Shown: positions 53,101-62,619 of the stretch, in pieces | How positions within the stretch are numbered: position 1 is the stretch's first letter | Layout of the letters: the number at the start of each line of letters is the position of its first letter | NCBI GenBank assembly: GCA_019459455.1 | Contig: JAIBEX010000009.1 | Span: 124,001 to 188,000, forward strand | Length of the DNA stretch: 64,000 nucleotides | Direction: 5' to 3' | Origin: Weeksellaceae bacterium | GTDB lineage: Bacteria > Bacteroidota > Bacteroidia > Flavobacteriales > Weeksellaceae | Program-made: the position numbers and the translations under genes | The notes under the pieces: model-generated | What the model was told of the DNA's origin: nothing | Seen by the model: only the letters and a program-made list of their open reading frames with translations | The model's database searches: none

Positions 53101-56013
53101 TTAAAATTCAATATTAGTACCTAAACTCACAGATTTCATATTAGGATAAACTGACAAGGAATAGGCGAAGTTAGGTTCAGGATCGTATCCTGGCCACTTA
53201 GTCCACGTATAAAGATTTTCACCCTGCACAAACACTTTCATGCTTTTTACAAAAGTTCCGTCTAAAACCCTCTTTGGAATGTTATATCCTATAGAAACGT
53301 TTTTCAGTCTTATAAATGACGCGTCCTTCAGGAACCTGTCGGAGTATCCGTCATAAGTAAGGTTGGTTGCACTTAATGACGGCTGTGATCCATCTGTGTT
53401 GGTTGGCGACCACGCATCAAGCATGTCTGAAGCCTGATTCCATTCTCCAATGGATACCGGATCGTATAACCATGCCATGGCATTTTCATATTTCCAGGCT
53501 CCCTGTTGAAAGGAAAAGTGTGCATCGGCATATAAACCTTTATACTCGGAATTCAAACCAAAACCACCGCTCCACAAAGGATACATATTCTTTCCGGTTG
53601 CTCTCTGATCCGTATCGACTGCCGGTGTTTCTGTTGGATTTCCGTTAATGTCAAGGAACAACGCATTACCATTGGATGGATTTACCCCTATATAAGGTGC
53701 ATAATGCCATTGGAATGCTGGTCCGCCCACTACATTTCTAATATCTCCAGCTGTTTGTTCAACCTGCAACGCGATAATCTTGTTTTTATTGTAACCACCG
53801 TTGGCGTATAAAGTCAGTTTACTGTCCTGAGTTCTGATTGGGGTGTACTTTAAGAGCGCCTCAACACCACGGTTCTGAAGCTTACCATTGTTACCGTCGA
53901 TTGCATAACTTCCTGTTACTGCTGAAAGGTTGATGTCGTTATACAGTTGGTCGGTTAACTTTTCGTACACATCGACATTTCCTTCAAATCTCCTGTTGGC
54001 AGTTCTGAAATCCAGACCAATATTGGCCTGCTTGATTATTTCCCACTGCACGCGAGGGTTGGCAAGACCGCCAAATCCTATAGATGAAGGCAATTGGTCA
54101 TATCCGGTTCCAGTTACGTACACTTCTCTAACGAGGTTTGTACCCGCAAGCATTGGATTGTTTCCGGACGCTACCGCGATGATGTTCTGATTACCTTGTA
54201 TACCATAGGAAACCCTAAGTTTAAGCATATCAAATAGACTGCCGCTCATGAAGCTTTCTTTGTCAATATTCCATCTACCTGCGACAGACCAGAACGTAGC
54301 CCATTTGTTCTCATCGACAAAACGGTAAGATCCATCTCTTCTGATCAATCCACTGAAACCGTAACGGTCATCGTAATCGTAATCAAGGGTAGCAAAATAT
54401 GCCAACGCTCCTGCTTTTATTTTGCCTGCACTTGCGGTCGGTACATAATAAACAATAGGTGCGCCTCCTGCTGGGTTATCATAGTAAAGCGGTGCGGAGT
54501 ATCCTGTTCCTGCTCCGAATACCCACGTTCTTGGATCCAATCCCTGTCTTCTTTGGGAAGTGGAGTTAAAATGAACTTTAAGATAATCGATATAAGCACC
54601 GGCACTTACCGTATGCACATCACCAAATACTTTACTGTAGAGTAAGCTGGTTACATTATTGATGTTGAATTCGGTAGATTTCGCCATGTCCTCAAATCCA
54701 GGAATAACAGAGCTTGCAGGTAAAACTGCAGAACCCTGTCCATTGGAAACTGCCAGAGCTAGATAATTCCATGGTGCTCTTGCAAAAATGGTTTCGGAAT
54801 ATTTGTAGTCAATCCCCGCTTTGTTTCCTAACGTTAACTCATCAGTAAGTTTATAACTTAGAGTCACGTTGGTCAGCATACCGGTTTCAGTTCTTCTGTT
54901 AGGTATCGTTCCTTTTAGGATGTCTTCCAGAACATAGATGTTGTTGCCACCATCAAAATTGGTCCCTATTACATTATAAAGTGACTGACCATTACTGAAC
55001 ATTCCCTGTGGAATGTAAGGCAGACCTGCGTTTGCTCCGTGTAATGGGTTTTGGATTGAATTGTTTCTGATTCCTGTGTTCGTCTCTTCATCTAACTGAT
55101 GTCTTTTGGAATACGAAAGCGCTACCTGTGCACCATAATTGAAACGGTCGTTCTCGCTTCTTCCCATAAGGTTGTTTCTGAATGTAAACCTTTTAAAGTC
55201 AGAAGTTGCGGGAACAATACCCGTTTGTTCCATATAACCTAAAGAGGAATAAAGGTTTACCTTTTCTCCACCTACCGTCATTCCTAAATCGTGTCTCTGC
55301 GTAAAACCGGGATTGAAAAATACTTTTCTCCAGTCGGTATTCGCACCGGCAAAATTAGCAATCTCAGCATCAGTCATGGTAGAACCAACGCCCTGCCCTG
55401 CCATCTGCTCAAGACGGAGTGCCTGTTTAGAGTCATTTAACTCGTATTTGTTCTGCGGAAGTATGTTAATACCGGTAGATGCGTTGTATGAAAACTTCAT
55501 CGGAGCATTGTACCTTCCGGATTTTGTCTTGATTACAATTACACCATTTGCAGCACGGTTACCGTAAATGGATGTTGCAGCAGCATCACGTAAAATAGAT
55601 GCCGATTCAATATCATTGTCATTCAAATTCCTGAACTGCGTAGCATTTGAAATAATTCCGTCGATTACATATAAAGGTTCGGAGCCTGCACTCAGGGAAC
55701 CTATACCTCTAATAATCACGTCAATCTTTCCTGATCCTGGCTGACCGGATGATGCGTTAACAGTAAGACCGGGAGATTCTCCCTGCAGTGAATTCAAAAA
55801 AGACGTCGTTGGACGGTTTTCGAATTTTTCCGCTGTTACCGTAGTTGATGCGGTTACATCTTTTGGTTTGGTTGCAGTTCTGCTGTACCCTAAAACCACT
55901 ACCTCTTCAATTTCAGCAGTTTTAGTAGTGTCAACTTTTTGCTGCTGAGCTGAAACAGTGTGTCCTATAAAAAACAGAACGCCTGCACTTAATACTCGTA
56001 ATTTAACATTCAT
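53101..56013 (-). CDS. SusC/RagA family TonB-dependent transporter
   Basis: 970 residues. The signal peptide MNVKLRVLSAGVLFF...SAQ is one recognised from many Chryseobacterium TonB proteins. It is followed almost at once by a TonB-box-like 'IEEVVVLGYS' (35-44), the plug (about 50-160) with the SusC signature 'SEPLYVIDGI' (111-120) and 'GVIVIKTKSG', and a large beta-barrel ending in phenylalanine. The usual ~80-residue carboxypeptidase-regulatory-like N-terminal domain is absent. It imports a ligand across the outer membrane with SusD. No glycoside hydrolase or peptidase gene is adjacent. Confidence 0.95.
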   Translation of the reverse strand: MNVKLRVLSAGVLFFIGHTVSAQQQKVDTTKTAEIEEVVVLGYSRTATKPKDVTASTTVTAEKFENRPTTSFLNSLQGESPGLTVNASSGQPGSGKIDVIIRGIGSLSAGSEPLYVIDGIISNATQFRNLNDNDIESASILRDAAATSIYGNRAANGVIVIKTKSGRYNAPMKFSYNASTGINILPQNKYELNDSKQALRLEQMAGQGVGSTMTDAEIANFAGANTDWRKVFFNPGFTQRHDLGMTVGGEKVNLYSSLGYMEQTGIVPATSDFKRFTFRNNLMGRSENDRFNYGAQVALSYSKRHQLDEETNTGIRNNSIQNPLHGANAGLPYIPQGMFSNGQSLYNVIGTNFDGGNNIYVLEDILKGTIPNRRTETGMLTNVTLSYKLTDELTLGNKAGIDYKYSETIFARAPWNYLALAVSNGQGSAVLPASSVIPGFEDMAKSTEFNINNVTSLLYSKVFGDVHTVSAGAYIDYLKVHFNSTSQRRQGLDPRTWVFGAGTGYSAPLYYDNPAGGAPIVYYVPTASAGKIKAGALAYFATLDYDYDDRYGFSGLIRRDGSYRFVDENKWATFWSVAGRWNIDKESFMSGSLFDMLKLRVSYGIQGNQNIIAVASGNNPMLAGTNLVREVYVTGTGYDQLPSSIGFGGLANPRVQWEIIKQANIGLDFRTANRRFEGNVDVYEKLTDQLYNDINLSAVTGSYAIDGNNGKLQNRGVEALLKYTPIRTQDSKLTLYANGGYNKNKIIALQVEQTAGDIRNVVGGPAFQWHYAPYIGVNPSNGNALFLDINGNPTETPAVDTDQRATGKNMYPLWSGGFGLNSEYKGLYADAHFSFQQGAWKYENAMAWLYDPVSIGEWNQASDMLDAWSPTNTDGSQPSLSATNLTYDGYSDRFLKDASFIRLKNVSIGYNIPKRVLDGTFVKSMKVFVQGENLYTWTKWPGYDPEPNFAYSLSVYPNMKSVSLGTNIEF

Positions 56014-56043
56014 ATTAACAAAATTTTAATATATTTTAGTACG

Positions 56044-56074
56044 CAAATATGTTAAAAATATTTAAATCTCACAA
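56044..56074 (-). promoter_or_regulatory. Promoter candidate of the SusC/SusD cassette
   Basis: Minus strand: TTG (56074-56072), 20 bp, CATATTTG (56051-56044), then CGTAC. One mismatch in the -7 box. About 30 bp before the ATG. Confidence 0.5.
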
Positions 56075-56269
56075 ATTTCATTCCGCATATAATTAATTAA
56101 GGAAATAATTTACTGGAGAAAACGAAGTAAAACGTCTTACTTTTTAAATATTAAACAACCAATCACGATATGACTGTTAGGATATCGCAATCTGACACAG
56201 AATTAACAAATAATTAATATAAGTGTATATTTTATTTAGAATAATTACAAACTATACCAGAGCTCAAAT

Positions 56270-56295
56270 AAAAACCTGCTGATTTGCAGGTTTTT
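56270..56295 (-). terminator. Terminator of rimP-nusA-infB
   Basis: AAAAACCTGC (56270-56279) pairs with GCAGGTTTTT (56286-56295) around TGATTT; five T follow on the minus strand. It is 21 bp after the infB stop. Confidence 0.88.
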
Positions 56296-56316
56296 ATGGT
56301 CATATAATATGTAAGT

Positions 56317-59163
56317 TTATTTCAACTTTTTCTTCACAGCAACTTCTTCATAAACTTCCAGAATGTCGCCAACCTCGATATCATTGTATCCTTTAAGGTT
56401 CAATCCGCATTCGTAGCCCTTCGTCACTTCCTTCACATCGTCCTTGAAGCGTTTTAAACTTTCCAGTTCACCGTCGAATTTCACGATACCGTCGCGCAGC
56501 AATCTGATTTTCGAGTTTCGGGTCACTTTCCCTGTCAGAACCATACAGCCTGCGATGGTGCCGACTTTGGTAATTTTAAAGGTTTCACGGATCTCAACAT
56601 TTCCTATCACCTGCTCTTTGATTTCAGGAGAAAGCATTCCTTCCATCGCTTCTTTCACCTCCTCAATGGCTGCATAGATTACGGAGTAAGTCCTGATTTC
56701 AATTTCTTCCCTGTCTGCAAGTTCTTTTGCATTTACACCGGCCCTTACATTAAATCCAATGATGATTGCATCCGACGCGGTGGCCAGATTCACATCTGAT
56801 TCTGTAATAGGACCTACACCCTGATGAAGTATGTTTATACTGATCTCTTCTGTAGAAAGTCTCTGTAACTGATCCGAAAGTGCCTCCACGGAACCGTCCA
56901 CATCCCCTTTCAGGATAATGTTAAGTTCTTTGAACTCTCCAAGGGCAATCCTTCTTCCGAGTTCTTCCAGTGTGGTATGTTTCTTCGTACGGATTGACAG
57001 TTCTCTTTGTAGTTGCTCCCTTTTTGTAGCAATTAACTTCGCTTCTCCTTCATCCTCAAATACCCTGAACTTATCACCGGCACCAGGAGCTCCATCCAAA
57101 CCAAGAATCGTTACCGGTATAGATGGTCCTGCAGTTTCCATTGGTTTCCCTCTTTCATCAAGCATTGCCTTTACTTTACCGTGGTTTTTTCCGGCCAGGA
57201 CATAATCTCCAACCTTCAATGTTCCACTCTGTACGAGGATGGTTGCCACATAGCCCCTACCTTTATCAAGAGAAGCTTCAATGACTACCCCCTGGGCATT
57301 CTTATCAGGATTTGCCTTCAGTTCCAGAATTTCGGCCTGTAGCAATACTTTTTCAAGAAGTGCATCCATGTTGTTACCGAACTTTGCCGATACCTCCTGA
57401 GATTGTACGTTACCGCCCCACTCCTCAACGAGGATGTTCATCCCTGAAAGTTGCTGACGAACGTTGTCTGGGTTTGAACTGGGCTTATCCACCTTATTCA
57501 AGGCAATAATCATCGGCACACCTGCCGCCTGCGCATGGGAAATTGCTTCCTTCGTTTGCGGCATCACATCATCATCCGCTGCAATCACAATAATTGCTAT
57601 ATCGGTAATCTGTGCACCTCTCGCTCTCATTGCGGTAAAGGCTTCGTGACCCGGAGTATCCAGGAACGTAATGCGCTGTCCGTTTTCAAGTTTTACGTTG
57701 TACGCACCGATGTGCTGTGTAATTCCTCCGGATTCCCCTGCGATTACGTTGGTTTTTCTGATGTAATCCAGCAACGAGGTCTTACCGTGATCCACGTGAC
57801 CCATTACCGTTACAATAGGAGCTCTAGAAATTAAATCCTCTTCATTATCAACTTCTTCATCCATCGCTGATTCCTCGAGATCTGCATCAGAGAATTCAAT
57901 CTTGAATCCAAACTCATCAGCTACAAGCAGCAACGTATCTGCTTCCAAACGCTGATTCATGGTCACCATAACTCCTAAAGAGAAGCAAGCTGAAATCACT
58001 TCCGTAGGACTAACATTCATCAAACTCGCAAGTTCCCCTACGGTAATGAATTCTGTGACCTTCAACGTGCGGTCTGCCGCGTCGATTTGCTCCTGAAGCT
58101 CGTCCTGCTCTCTTCTGTACGTTCTTTTCTCTTTTCTGTATTTCGAACCTTTGGATTTACCTCCCTTATTGGTGAGTTTTTCCAGGGTTTCTCTTATCTG
58201 ATTCTTAACCTGTTCGTCGGTAAGTTCTACAGGCATTACCCGGTCTGTACCTCTGCGCGATCCCCCAGGCTTGTTGCCCGTTTGATGTGGAGGTCTGTTG
58301 CCCGGCGGACGGGTGCCCTGACCCTGACCCGGCGGACGGGTGCCCTGCGTACCGGTTCCGGCTCCAGGCTGGGTTGCTCCAGGTGCGTTCGGTTTCTCAA
58401 TACGCTTCCTTTTCTTCTTGGCCGCGTTGTTTCCGCCCTGAGGTTTTGGCTTGTTAAACTGTGATAAATCTACGGTTTGTTTAAGGATTTTTGGCCCGTC
58501 CAGCTTTTGATAAACAGTTGCGTGTTTGTCTGAACCAAGGTTTTCCGATTCCTGAATTGCATGGACACCCGAAACCGGAGTTTCAGTTTCCGGAGTCTGA
58601 GGTTCCTGCACTGGTGCAGGAACCTCTTCTGCTTTCGGAGTTTCCTTCACTTCAGGAAGTGGTTTTTCCTCTTCTTTTTTTGGCTGTTCCTTTTTAGAGG
58701 ACCTGGGTTTATTGCTTTCGATTTGGGATAAATCAATTTTATCCAAAATCTTAAATTCCTGTTTTTCCTGAACGGGAGTGACTGGTTCGGCCTTTACCTC
58801 TTCCTTCACTTCCACCTCCGGCACTTTTTCTTCCTGGATTTCCGGCTTTTTAGGATTTAGGTCTATTTTACCTAAAATTCTGGTTTCCGGCCTTAAGGAT
58901 GCCTTGGCCTTAACTACTTCGGGCGCCTTTTCCTCAATCACCAGTTTTTCCTCCGGCACCTTGGACATCACCACTTCGTGTGACGCCTTGCGCTGTTCGC
59001 TATCCTTTGCAAACTCCGCTCTCAATGCACCGTATGCCGCTTCGTCCAGTTGAGCGTTAGGATTTTCATCAACTGCAAAGCCTTTCACCTGCAGAAACTC
59101 TACAAGTCTCGACATTGAAATATTGAATTCCTTTAACGCTTTATTTAATCTAATTTTTGGCAT
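56317..59163 (-). CDS. infB: Translation initiation factor IF-2
   Basis: 948 residues. IF2-N motifs occur at the start and around 370-420; a long low-complexity Pro/Glu/Lys and Gly/Pro/Arg linker occupies 60-345. The GTPase domain has G1 'GHVDHGKT' at 455-462, 'DTPGHEAF' and 'NKVDKP'; domains II-IV follow. The linker contains three similar segments ('[13 protein letters not shown]', '[15 protein letters not shown]', '[14 protein letters not shown]'). IF-2 brings initiator tRNA to the 30S subunit. 66 bp after nusA. Confidence 0.98.
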   Translation of the reverse strand: MPKIRLNKALKEFNISMSRLVEFLQVKGFAVDENPNAQLDEAAYGALRAEFAKDSEQRKASHEVVMSKVPEEKLVIEEKAPEVVKAKASLRPETRILGKIDLNPKKPEIQEEKVPEVEVKEEVKAEPVTPVQEKQEFKILDKIDLSQIESNKPRSSKKEQPKKEEEKPLPEVKETPKAEEVPAPVQEPQTPETETPVSGVHAIQESENLGSDKHATVYQKLDGPKILKQTVDLSQFNKPKPQGGNNAAKKKRKRIEKPNAPGATQPGAGTGTQGTRPPGQGQGTRPPGNRPPHQTGNKPGGSRRGTDRVMPVELTDEQVKNQIRETLEKLTNKGGKSKGSKYRKEKRTYRREQDELQEQIDAADRTLKVTEFITVGELASLMNVSPTEVISACFSLGVMVTMNQRLEADTLLLVADEFGFKIEFSDADLEESAMDEEVDNEEDLISRAPIVTVMGHVDHGKTSLLDYIRKTNVIAGESGGITQHIGAYNVKLENGQRITFLDTPGHEAFTAMRARGAQITDIAIIVIAADDDVMPQTKEAISHAQAAGVPMIIALNKVDKPSSNPDNVRQQLSGMNILVEEWGGNVQSQEVSAKFGNNMDALLEKVLLQAEILELKANPDKNAQGVVIEASLDKGRGYVATILVQSGTLKVGDYVLAGKNHGKVKAMLDERGKPMETAGPSIPVTILGLDGAPGAGDKFRVFEDEGEAKLIATKREQLQRELSIRTKKHTTLEELGRRIALGEFKELNIILKGDVDGSVEALSDQLQRLSTEEISINILHQGVGPITESDVNLATASDAIIIGFNVRAGVNAKELADREEIEIRTYSVIYAAIEEVKEAMEGMLSPEIKEQVIGNVEIRETFKITKVGTIAGCMVLTGKVTRNSKIRLLRDGIVKFDGELESLKRFKDDVKEVTKGYECGLNLKGYNDIEVGDILEVYEEVAVKKKLK

Positions 59164-59229
59164 GCAAATATTTACTATTATAAAATTTATTTTTCCTGTT
59201 TACTGATGCAGAGCATGTTTAAAGTCCTG

Positions 59230-60465
59230 CTAAGCTTCAAGCTCGTCTTTCAGGATTTGTTTTACCTCATCGATTTGCTCCTCTTCCAGGTCAACAAGAT
59301 TTACCAGCGCCTCTGTGTCTTTATCCAGTACACTTCTCGCCGTGTTAAGTCCAACTTTCTTGAACTCCTTAATAATCCATTCGCTGATTTCATCGCTGAA
59401 CTCGTCCAGTTCAACATCATCATCTTCGCTGGTTTCGCGGTAAACATCAATTTCGTAGCCGCTTAACCAGGAGGCGAGCTTAATGTTCTGCCCCTGTTTT
59501 CCGATTACTTTCGAAATTTCTTCCACCGGTGTATATACCATCGCATAACCCTGTTCAGGATTGATCTCTATCTTATTTACGGTTACATTCCCCAAGGCCC
59601 TTTTCACCATAATCTCAGGATTTTTGGACCATTGGATCACATCTATGTTTTCATTCTTCAGTTCACGTACAACGCCATGAATCCTGGATCCCTTCACCCC
59701 TACACATGCTCCTACCGGATCTATTCTGTCGTCGTAGGCATCAACCGCAATCTTCGCTTTCTCGCCCGGAATCCTTACCACCTTTTTAAGGATGATGGTT
59801 CCGTCCTGAATTTCAGGAATTTCAAGTTCCAGAAGTTTTTCCAGAAATCTTGGTGAGGTCCGAGAAACAATGATCTGAGGCTTGGAACCTTTAAAATCCA
59901 CACTGTCCACAATTGCACGGATGCTTTCGCCCTTCTTGAAGAAATCGGAAGGGATCTGATTTTCTTTCGGCAGGATGAATTCATTGTCATCATCATCCAA
60001 AAGAATGGCGTGCTGCTTTCTTACGTGATGTACCTCGCCAGTTACAATTTCCCCGATCCTGTCGTGGAACTGCTCATACAAGAGTCCGTTGTTGTGCTCC
60101 TGAAGTTTGGTAGCCAGAATCTGCTTCAAGGTCAGGATATTTCTGCGGCCAAGCTGTGCAATAGGTATTTCCACGGTATATTCCTCACCTATTTCAAATG
60201 TGGAATCTATCTTCTTTGCTTCTGTAATTTCAATTTCAAGATCATCGTCTTCGGACATGCCGTCCTCTACGATGGTCTTATTCAAAAAAATCTGAAAGTC
60301 ACCTTTATCTGGGTTTACGATCACATCAAAATGATCGTCCGAGTCAAATCTTTTTCTAAGAAGCGTTTTCAGTGAATCCTCAATAATCGCCATCAAGTCA
60401 ATCTTACTGATGCTTTTCTCGTCTTTAAAATCGCCAAACGCTTCAATTAACGCTAAACTGTCCAT
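59230..60465 (-). CDS. nusA: Transcription termination/antitermination factor NusA
   Basis: 411 residues. N-terminal RNA-polymerase-binding domain (1-125), S1 domain ('GEIVTGEVHHVRKQHAILLD') and two KH domains with 'DPVGACVGVKGSRIHGVVRE' and 'VIGKQGQNIKLASWLSGYEI'. It lacks the C-terminal acidic repeats of E. coli NusA, as is usual outside Proteobacteria. It modulates pausing and intrinsic termination. Located between rimP and infB; an attenuator-like terminator precedes the operon. Confidence 0.98.
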   Translation of the reverse strand: MDSLALIEAFGDFKDEKSISKIDLMAIIEDSLKTLLRKRFDSDDHFDVIVNPDKGDFQIFLNKTIVEDGMSEDDDLEIEITEAKKIDSTFEIGEEYTVEIPIAQLGRRNILTLKQILATKLQEHNNGLLYEQFHDRIGEIVTGEVHHVRKQHAILLDDDDNEFILPKENQIPSDFFKKGESIRAIVDSVDFKGSKPQIIVSRTSPRFLEKLLELEIPEIQDGTIILKKVVRIPGEKAKIAVDAYDDRIDPVGACVGVKGSRIHGVVRELKNENIDVIQWSKNPEIMVKRALGNVTVNKIEINPEQGYAMVYTPVEEISKVIGKQGQNIKLASWLSGYEIDVYRETSEDDDVELDEFSDEISEWIIKEFKKVGLNTARSVLDKDTEALVNLVDLEEEQIDEVKQILKDELEA

Positions 60466-60528
60466 AATCTATATATAATGATAAGTGATGAAAATGCGGG
60501 CTGTTATTCCCTGACTTTCATCCTGTTA

Positions 60529-60996
60529 TTAAAATTTTACTGCTACCAGAGCTTTTTTTATGTCGGTGTACGGAATCTCTCTTTCTTCCACTACATCCAC
60601 TTTTCCTTTCCCCACTTCTTTAGGTTTTCTGTACCGAAGGACCAAGGTAATACTATTTTCATCCATCTTGGCCAGTTCACCCTCAACTTTCGTATTGTCA
60701 TTCAACAGAATATCAAGCTCTCGACCCATGTTTTTCCTGAACTGCCGCTCTGAATTCAAGGGCTCGCTTAAACCGGCACTCATGACCTGGAGTGAGAAAT
60801 CGTGCTCCTCGCGGTCCATGTTGAATTCCACCGCACGGCTGGCATCCAGACAATCCTGCAGGGAAACCCCGTTATCGCCGTCCAGAATCACGGTGATATC
60901 ATCCGCTGCCGAAAATTTGAGATCTATAAGAAAAAGATCTTCCCGTTCCTGCAAGAACTCGCCTAGTAAGCCTGCTATCCTGTCTCTGAATTCCAT
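60529..60996 (-). CDS. rimP: Ribosome maturation factor RimP
   Basis: 155 residues. 'ADDITVILDGDNGVSLQDCL' and 'FSLQVMSAGLSEPLNSERQF' are RimP signatures, followed by a small SH3-like C-terminal domain ending 'YTDIKKALVAVKF'. It assists 30S assembly. First gene of the rimP-nusA-infB operon; the ATG lies about 26 bp after the leader terminator. Confidence 0.97.
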   Translation of the reverse strand: MEFRDRIAGLLGEFLQEREDLFLIDLKFSAADDITVILDGDNGVSLQDCLDASRAVEFNMDREEHDFSLQVMSAGLSEPLNSERQFRKNMGRELDILLNDNTKVEGELAKMDENSITLVLRYRKPKEVGKGKVDVVEEREIPYTDIKKALVAVKF

Positions 60997-61021
60997 AATT
61001 TCTCCGAACGATTAGTGGTAC

Positions 61022-61049
61022 AAAAAAAGGCTTTCTTTCGAAGCCTTTT
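61022..61049 (-). terminator. Leader terminator (putative attenuator) before rimP
   Basis: AAAAGGCTT (61025-61033) pairs with AAGCCTTTT (61041-61049), extended by a T-G pair around a five-base loop. On the minus strand a run of seven T (complement of 61022-61028) follows. It lies downstream of the promoter at 61071-61100 and 26 bp upstream of the rimP ATG, so it would end transcripts before the operon. Confidence 0.85.
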
Positions 61050-61070
61050 CATTTTTCCGTAATTCCTGTG

Positions 61071-61100
61071 CAAATATATATAATATTTTTGACAATGCAA
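61071..61100 (-). promoter_or_regulatory. rimP: Promoter of rimP-nusA-infB
   Basis: Minus strand: TTG (61100-61098), 19 bp, TATATTTG (61078-61071), then CACAGG. Exact consensus. The leader to the rimP ATG is about 70 nt and contains the terminator hairpin. Confidence 0.92.
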
Positions 61101-61256
61101 AACTGCACGATTCCCCAAATTAATTACCAATCCTGTATAAAAGGTTAGGAGTGTGGTATACTTAATAGGCACTGAGTTACTTATCATCATTATCTCCGCA
61201 AACAGAGACCTGGTCAGACTTTCCAAATAGTTTACTATAATACCCTAAATTTTCAG

Positions 61257-61264
61257 TAATTTTG
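61257..61264 (+). promoter_or_regulatory. -7 box upstream of UDP-sugar dehydrogenase
   Basis: TAATTTTG followed by GCGC, 22 bp before the TTG start. No TTG at 19-20 bp upstream. Confidence 0.45.
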
Positions 61265-61286
61265 GCGCAATCAAAAACGACAGATC

Positions 61287-62603
61287 TTGAACATTACAAT
61301 TGTAGGAACCGGCTACGTAGGCTTAGTAACGGGAACAACTTTGGCAGAACTCGGAAATTCGGTATACTGTGTAGACATTGACGAGCAAAAAGTGGAAGGG
61401 ATGAAAAACGGAAACATCCCCATTTACGAACCCAATCTGGAAGAGATGTTTCTGCGCAACATTCAGGCGCAGCGTTTATTTTTCACTACCAATTTAAAAG
61501 AAGCCCTGGACAAGAGTGAAGTAATTTACCTCGCCCTCCCTACTCCACCCGGAGAGGACGGAAGTGCAGACCTGTCCTATGTCCTGGGTGTTGCCGAACA
61601 GATTGGCACCCTACTGAAAGATTATAAAGTGGTGGTGAATAAGTCTACGGTCCCTGTCGGAACTGCAGATAAAGTCCGTGAAACCATTTCTGCAAGGACG
61701 CAGATTCCGTTTGATGTGGTTTCCAATCCGGAATTTTTAAGGGAAGGTTTCGCTGTTGAAGATTCCATGAATCCCTCCAGGGTTGTCGTTGGCTGCAGTT
61801 CCGACAGAGCCAGCGACATCATGACCAAAATCTATCAACCCTTCACCAACACCGGCATTCCCATCATCTTTATGGACGAAAAGTCCTCCGAACTCACGAA
61901 ATATGCCTCGAACTCCTTTTTGGCGGTGAAAATCACCTTCATGAATGAAATTGCGAATTACTGTGAAAAGGTCGGCGCAGACGTTGATAAAGTGCGGCTC
62001 GGTATGGGGTCGGATGACCGAATAGGACACCGGTTTCTGTTCCCGGGCATCGGTTATGGCGGAAGCTGCTTCCCCAAAGATGTGAAAGCGCTTATAAAAT
62101 CCGGAAAGAAAGAGGATTTCGATTTTAGGCTGCTGGAAGCTACAGAACAGGTAAATATTTCCCAAAAAATCATCCTTATTTCAGAAATAGAAAAGTACTT
62201 TGGGGGCAACCTTCAGGGGAAAAGGATCGCATTATGGGGGCTTGCATTTAAGGCAAACACCGATGACATCCGCGAGGCTTCGTCTCTGGACAACATCCGG
62301 ATCCTGCTTGAAAAAGGCGCGGAAATCGTTGCTTACGATGCCATTGCCGAAGAAAATGTGAAAAAACTCCTGGGCGACCGGATTACTTATGCAAAGGACA
62401 TGTACTCCGCATTGGAGGGAGCCGACTGTCTTCTTATAGCAACGGAGTGGCCGGAATTCAAGAATCCCAATTTCAAACTGATGAGCGACCGCCTGAAAAA
62501 CAAGGCCATTTTTGACGGAAGAAACATGTATGCTTTGGAAACCCTGGAGCAAAACGATTTTTACTACAAGAGCATCGGCCGCAGGACCATCTCAAACAAA
62601 TAA
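61287..62603 (+). CDS. ugd: UDP-glucose/GDP-mannose-type nucleotide-sugar 6-dehydrogenase
   Basis: 438 residues starting at TTG (61287), which gives the family N-terminus 'MNITIVGTGYVGLVTG' with the NAD motif GTGYVG at 7-12. The catalytic C261 sits in 'FPGIGYGGSCFPKDV', and the C-terminal UDP-binding domain has 'GLAFKANTDDIREASS'. It oxidises a UDP-hexose to the uronic acid in two steps; UDP-glucose is the most likely substrate but family members differ. First gene of a nucleotide-sugar cluster; rfbB starts 16 bp later. Confidence 0.94.
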   Translation: MNITIVGTGYVGLVTGTTLAELGNSVYCVDIDEQKVEGMKNGNIPIYEPNLEEMFLRNIQAQRLFFTTNLKEALDKSEVIYLALPTPPGEDGSADLSYVLGVAEQIGTLLKDYKVVVNKSTVPVGTADKVRETISARTQIPFDVVSNPEFLREGFAVEDSMNPSRVVVGCSSDRASDIMTKIYQPFTNTGIPIIFMDEKSSELTKYASNSFLAVKITFMNEIANYCEKVGADVDKVRLGMGSDDRIGHRFLFPGIGYGGSCFPKDVKALIKSGKKEDFDFRLLEATEQVNISQKIILISEIEKYFGGNLQGKRIALWGLAFKANTDDIREASSLDNIRILLEKGAEIVAYDAIAEENVKKLLGDRITYAKDMYSALEGADCLLIATEWPEFKNPNFKLMSDRLKNKAIFDGRNMYALETLEQNDFYYKSIGRRTISNK

Positions 62604-62619
62604 AAAATATTTTCATTAT

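Larger units (their letters stand above)
56014..56316. other. Intergenic region between susC and infB
   Basis: 303 bp, AT-rich. It contains the susC promoter candidate at 56044-56074 and the infB terminator at 56270-56295. Between them (56080-56265) I see no gene, RNA or repeat of note. Confidence 0.6.

Noticed and set aside
53101-56013. Polysaccharide utilisation locus with a defined substrate
   Set aside because: No carbohydrate-active enzyme or regulator gene in the flanks, so substrate naming is unsupported.
60975-61226. 83-codon minus-strand frame upstream of rimP
   Set aside because: Runs through the promoter and leader terminator of rimP and into rimP out of frame; composition is not protein-like.
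62512-62619. Upstream extension of rfbB by 36 codons
   Set aside because: Overlaps the end of the dehydrogenase gene; the ATG at 62620 gives the exact RfbB N-terminus.
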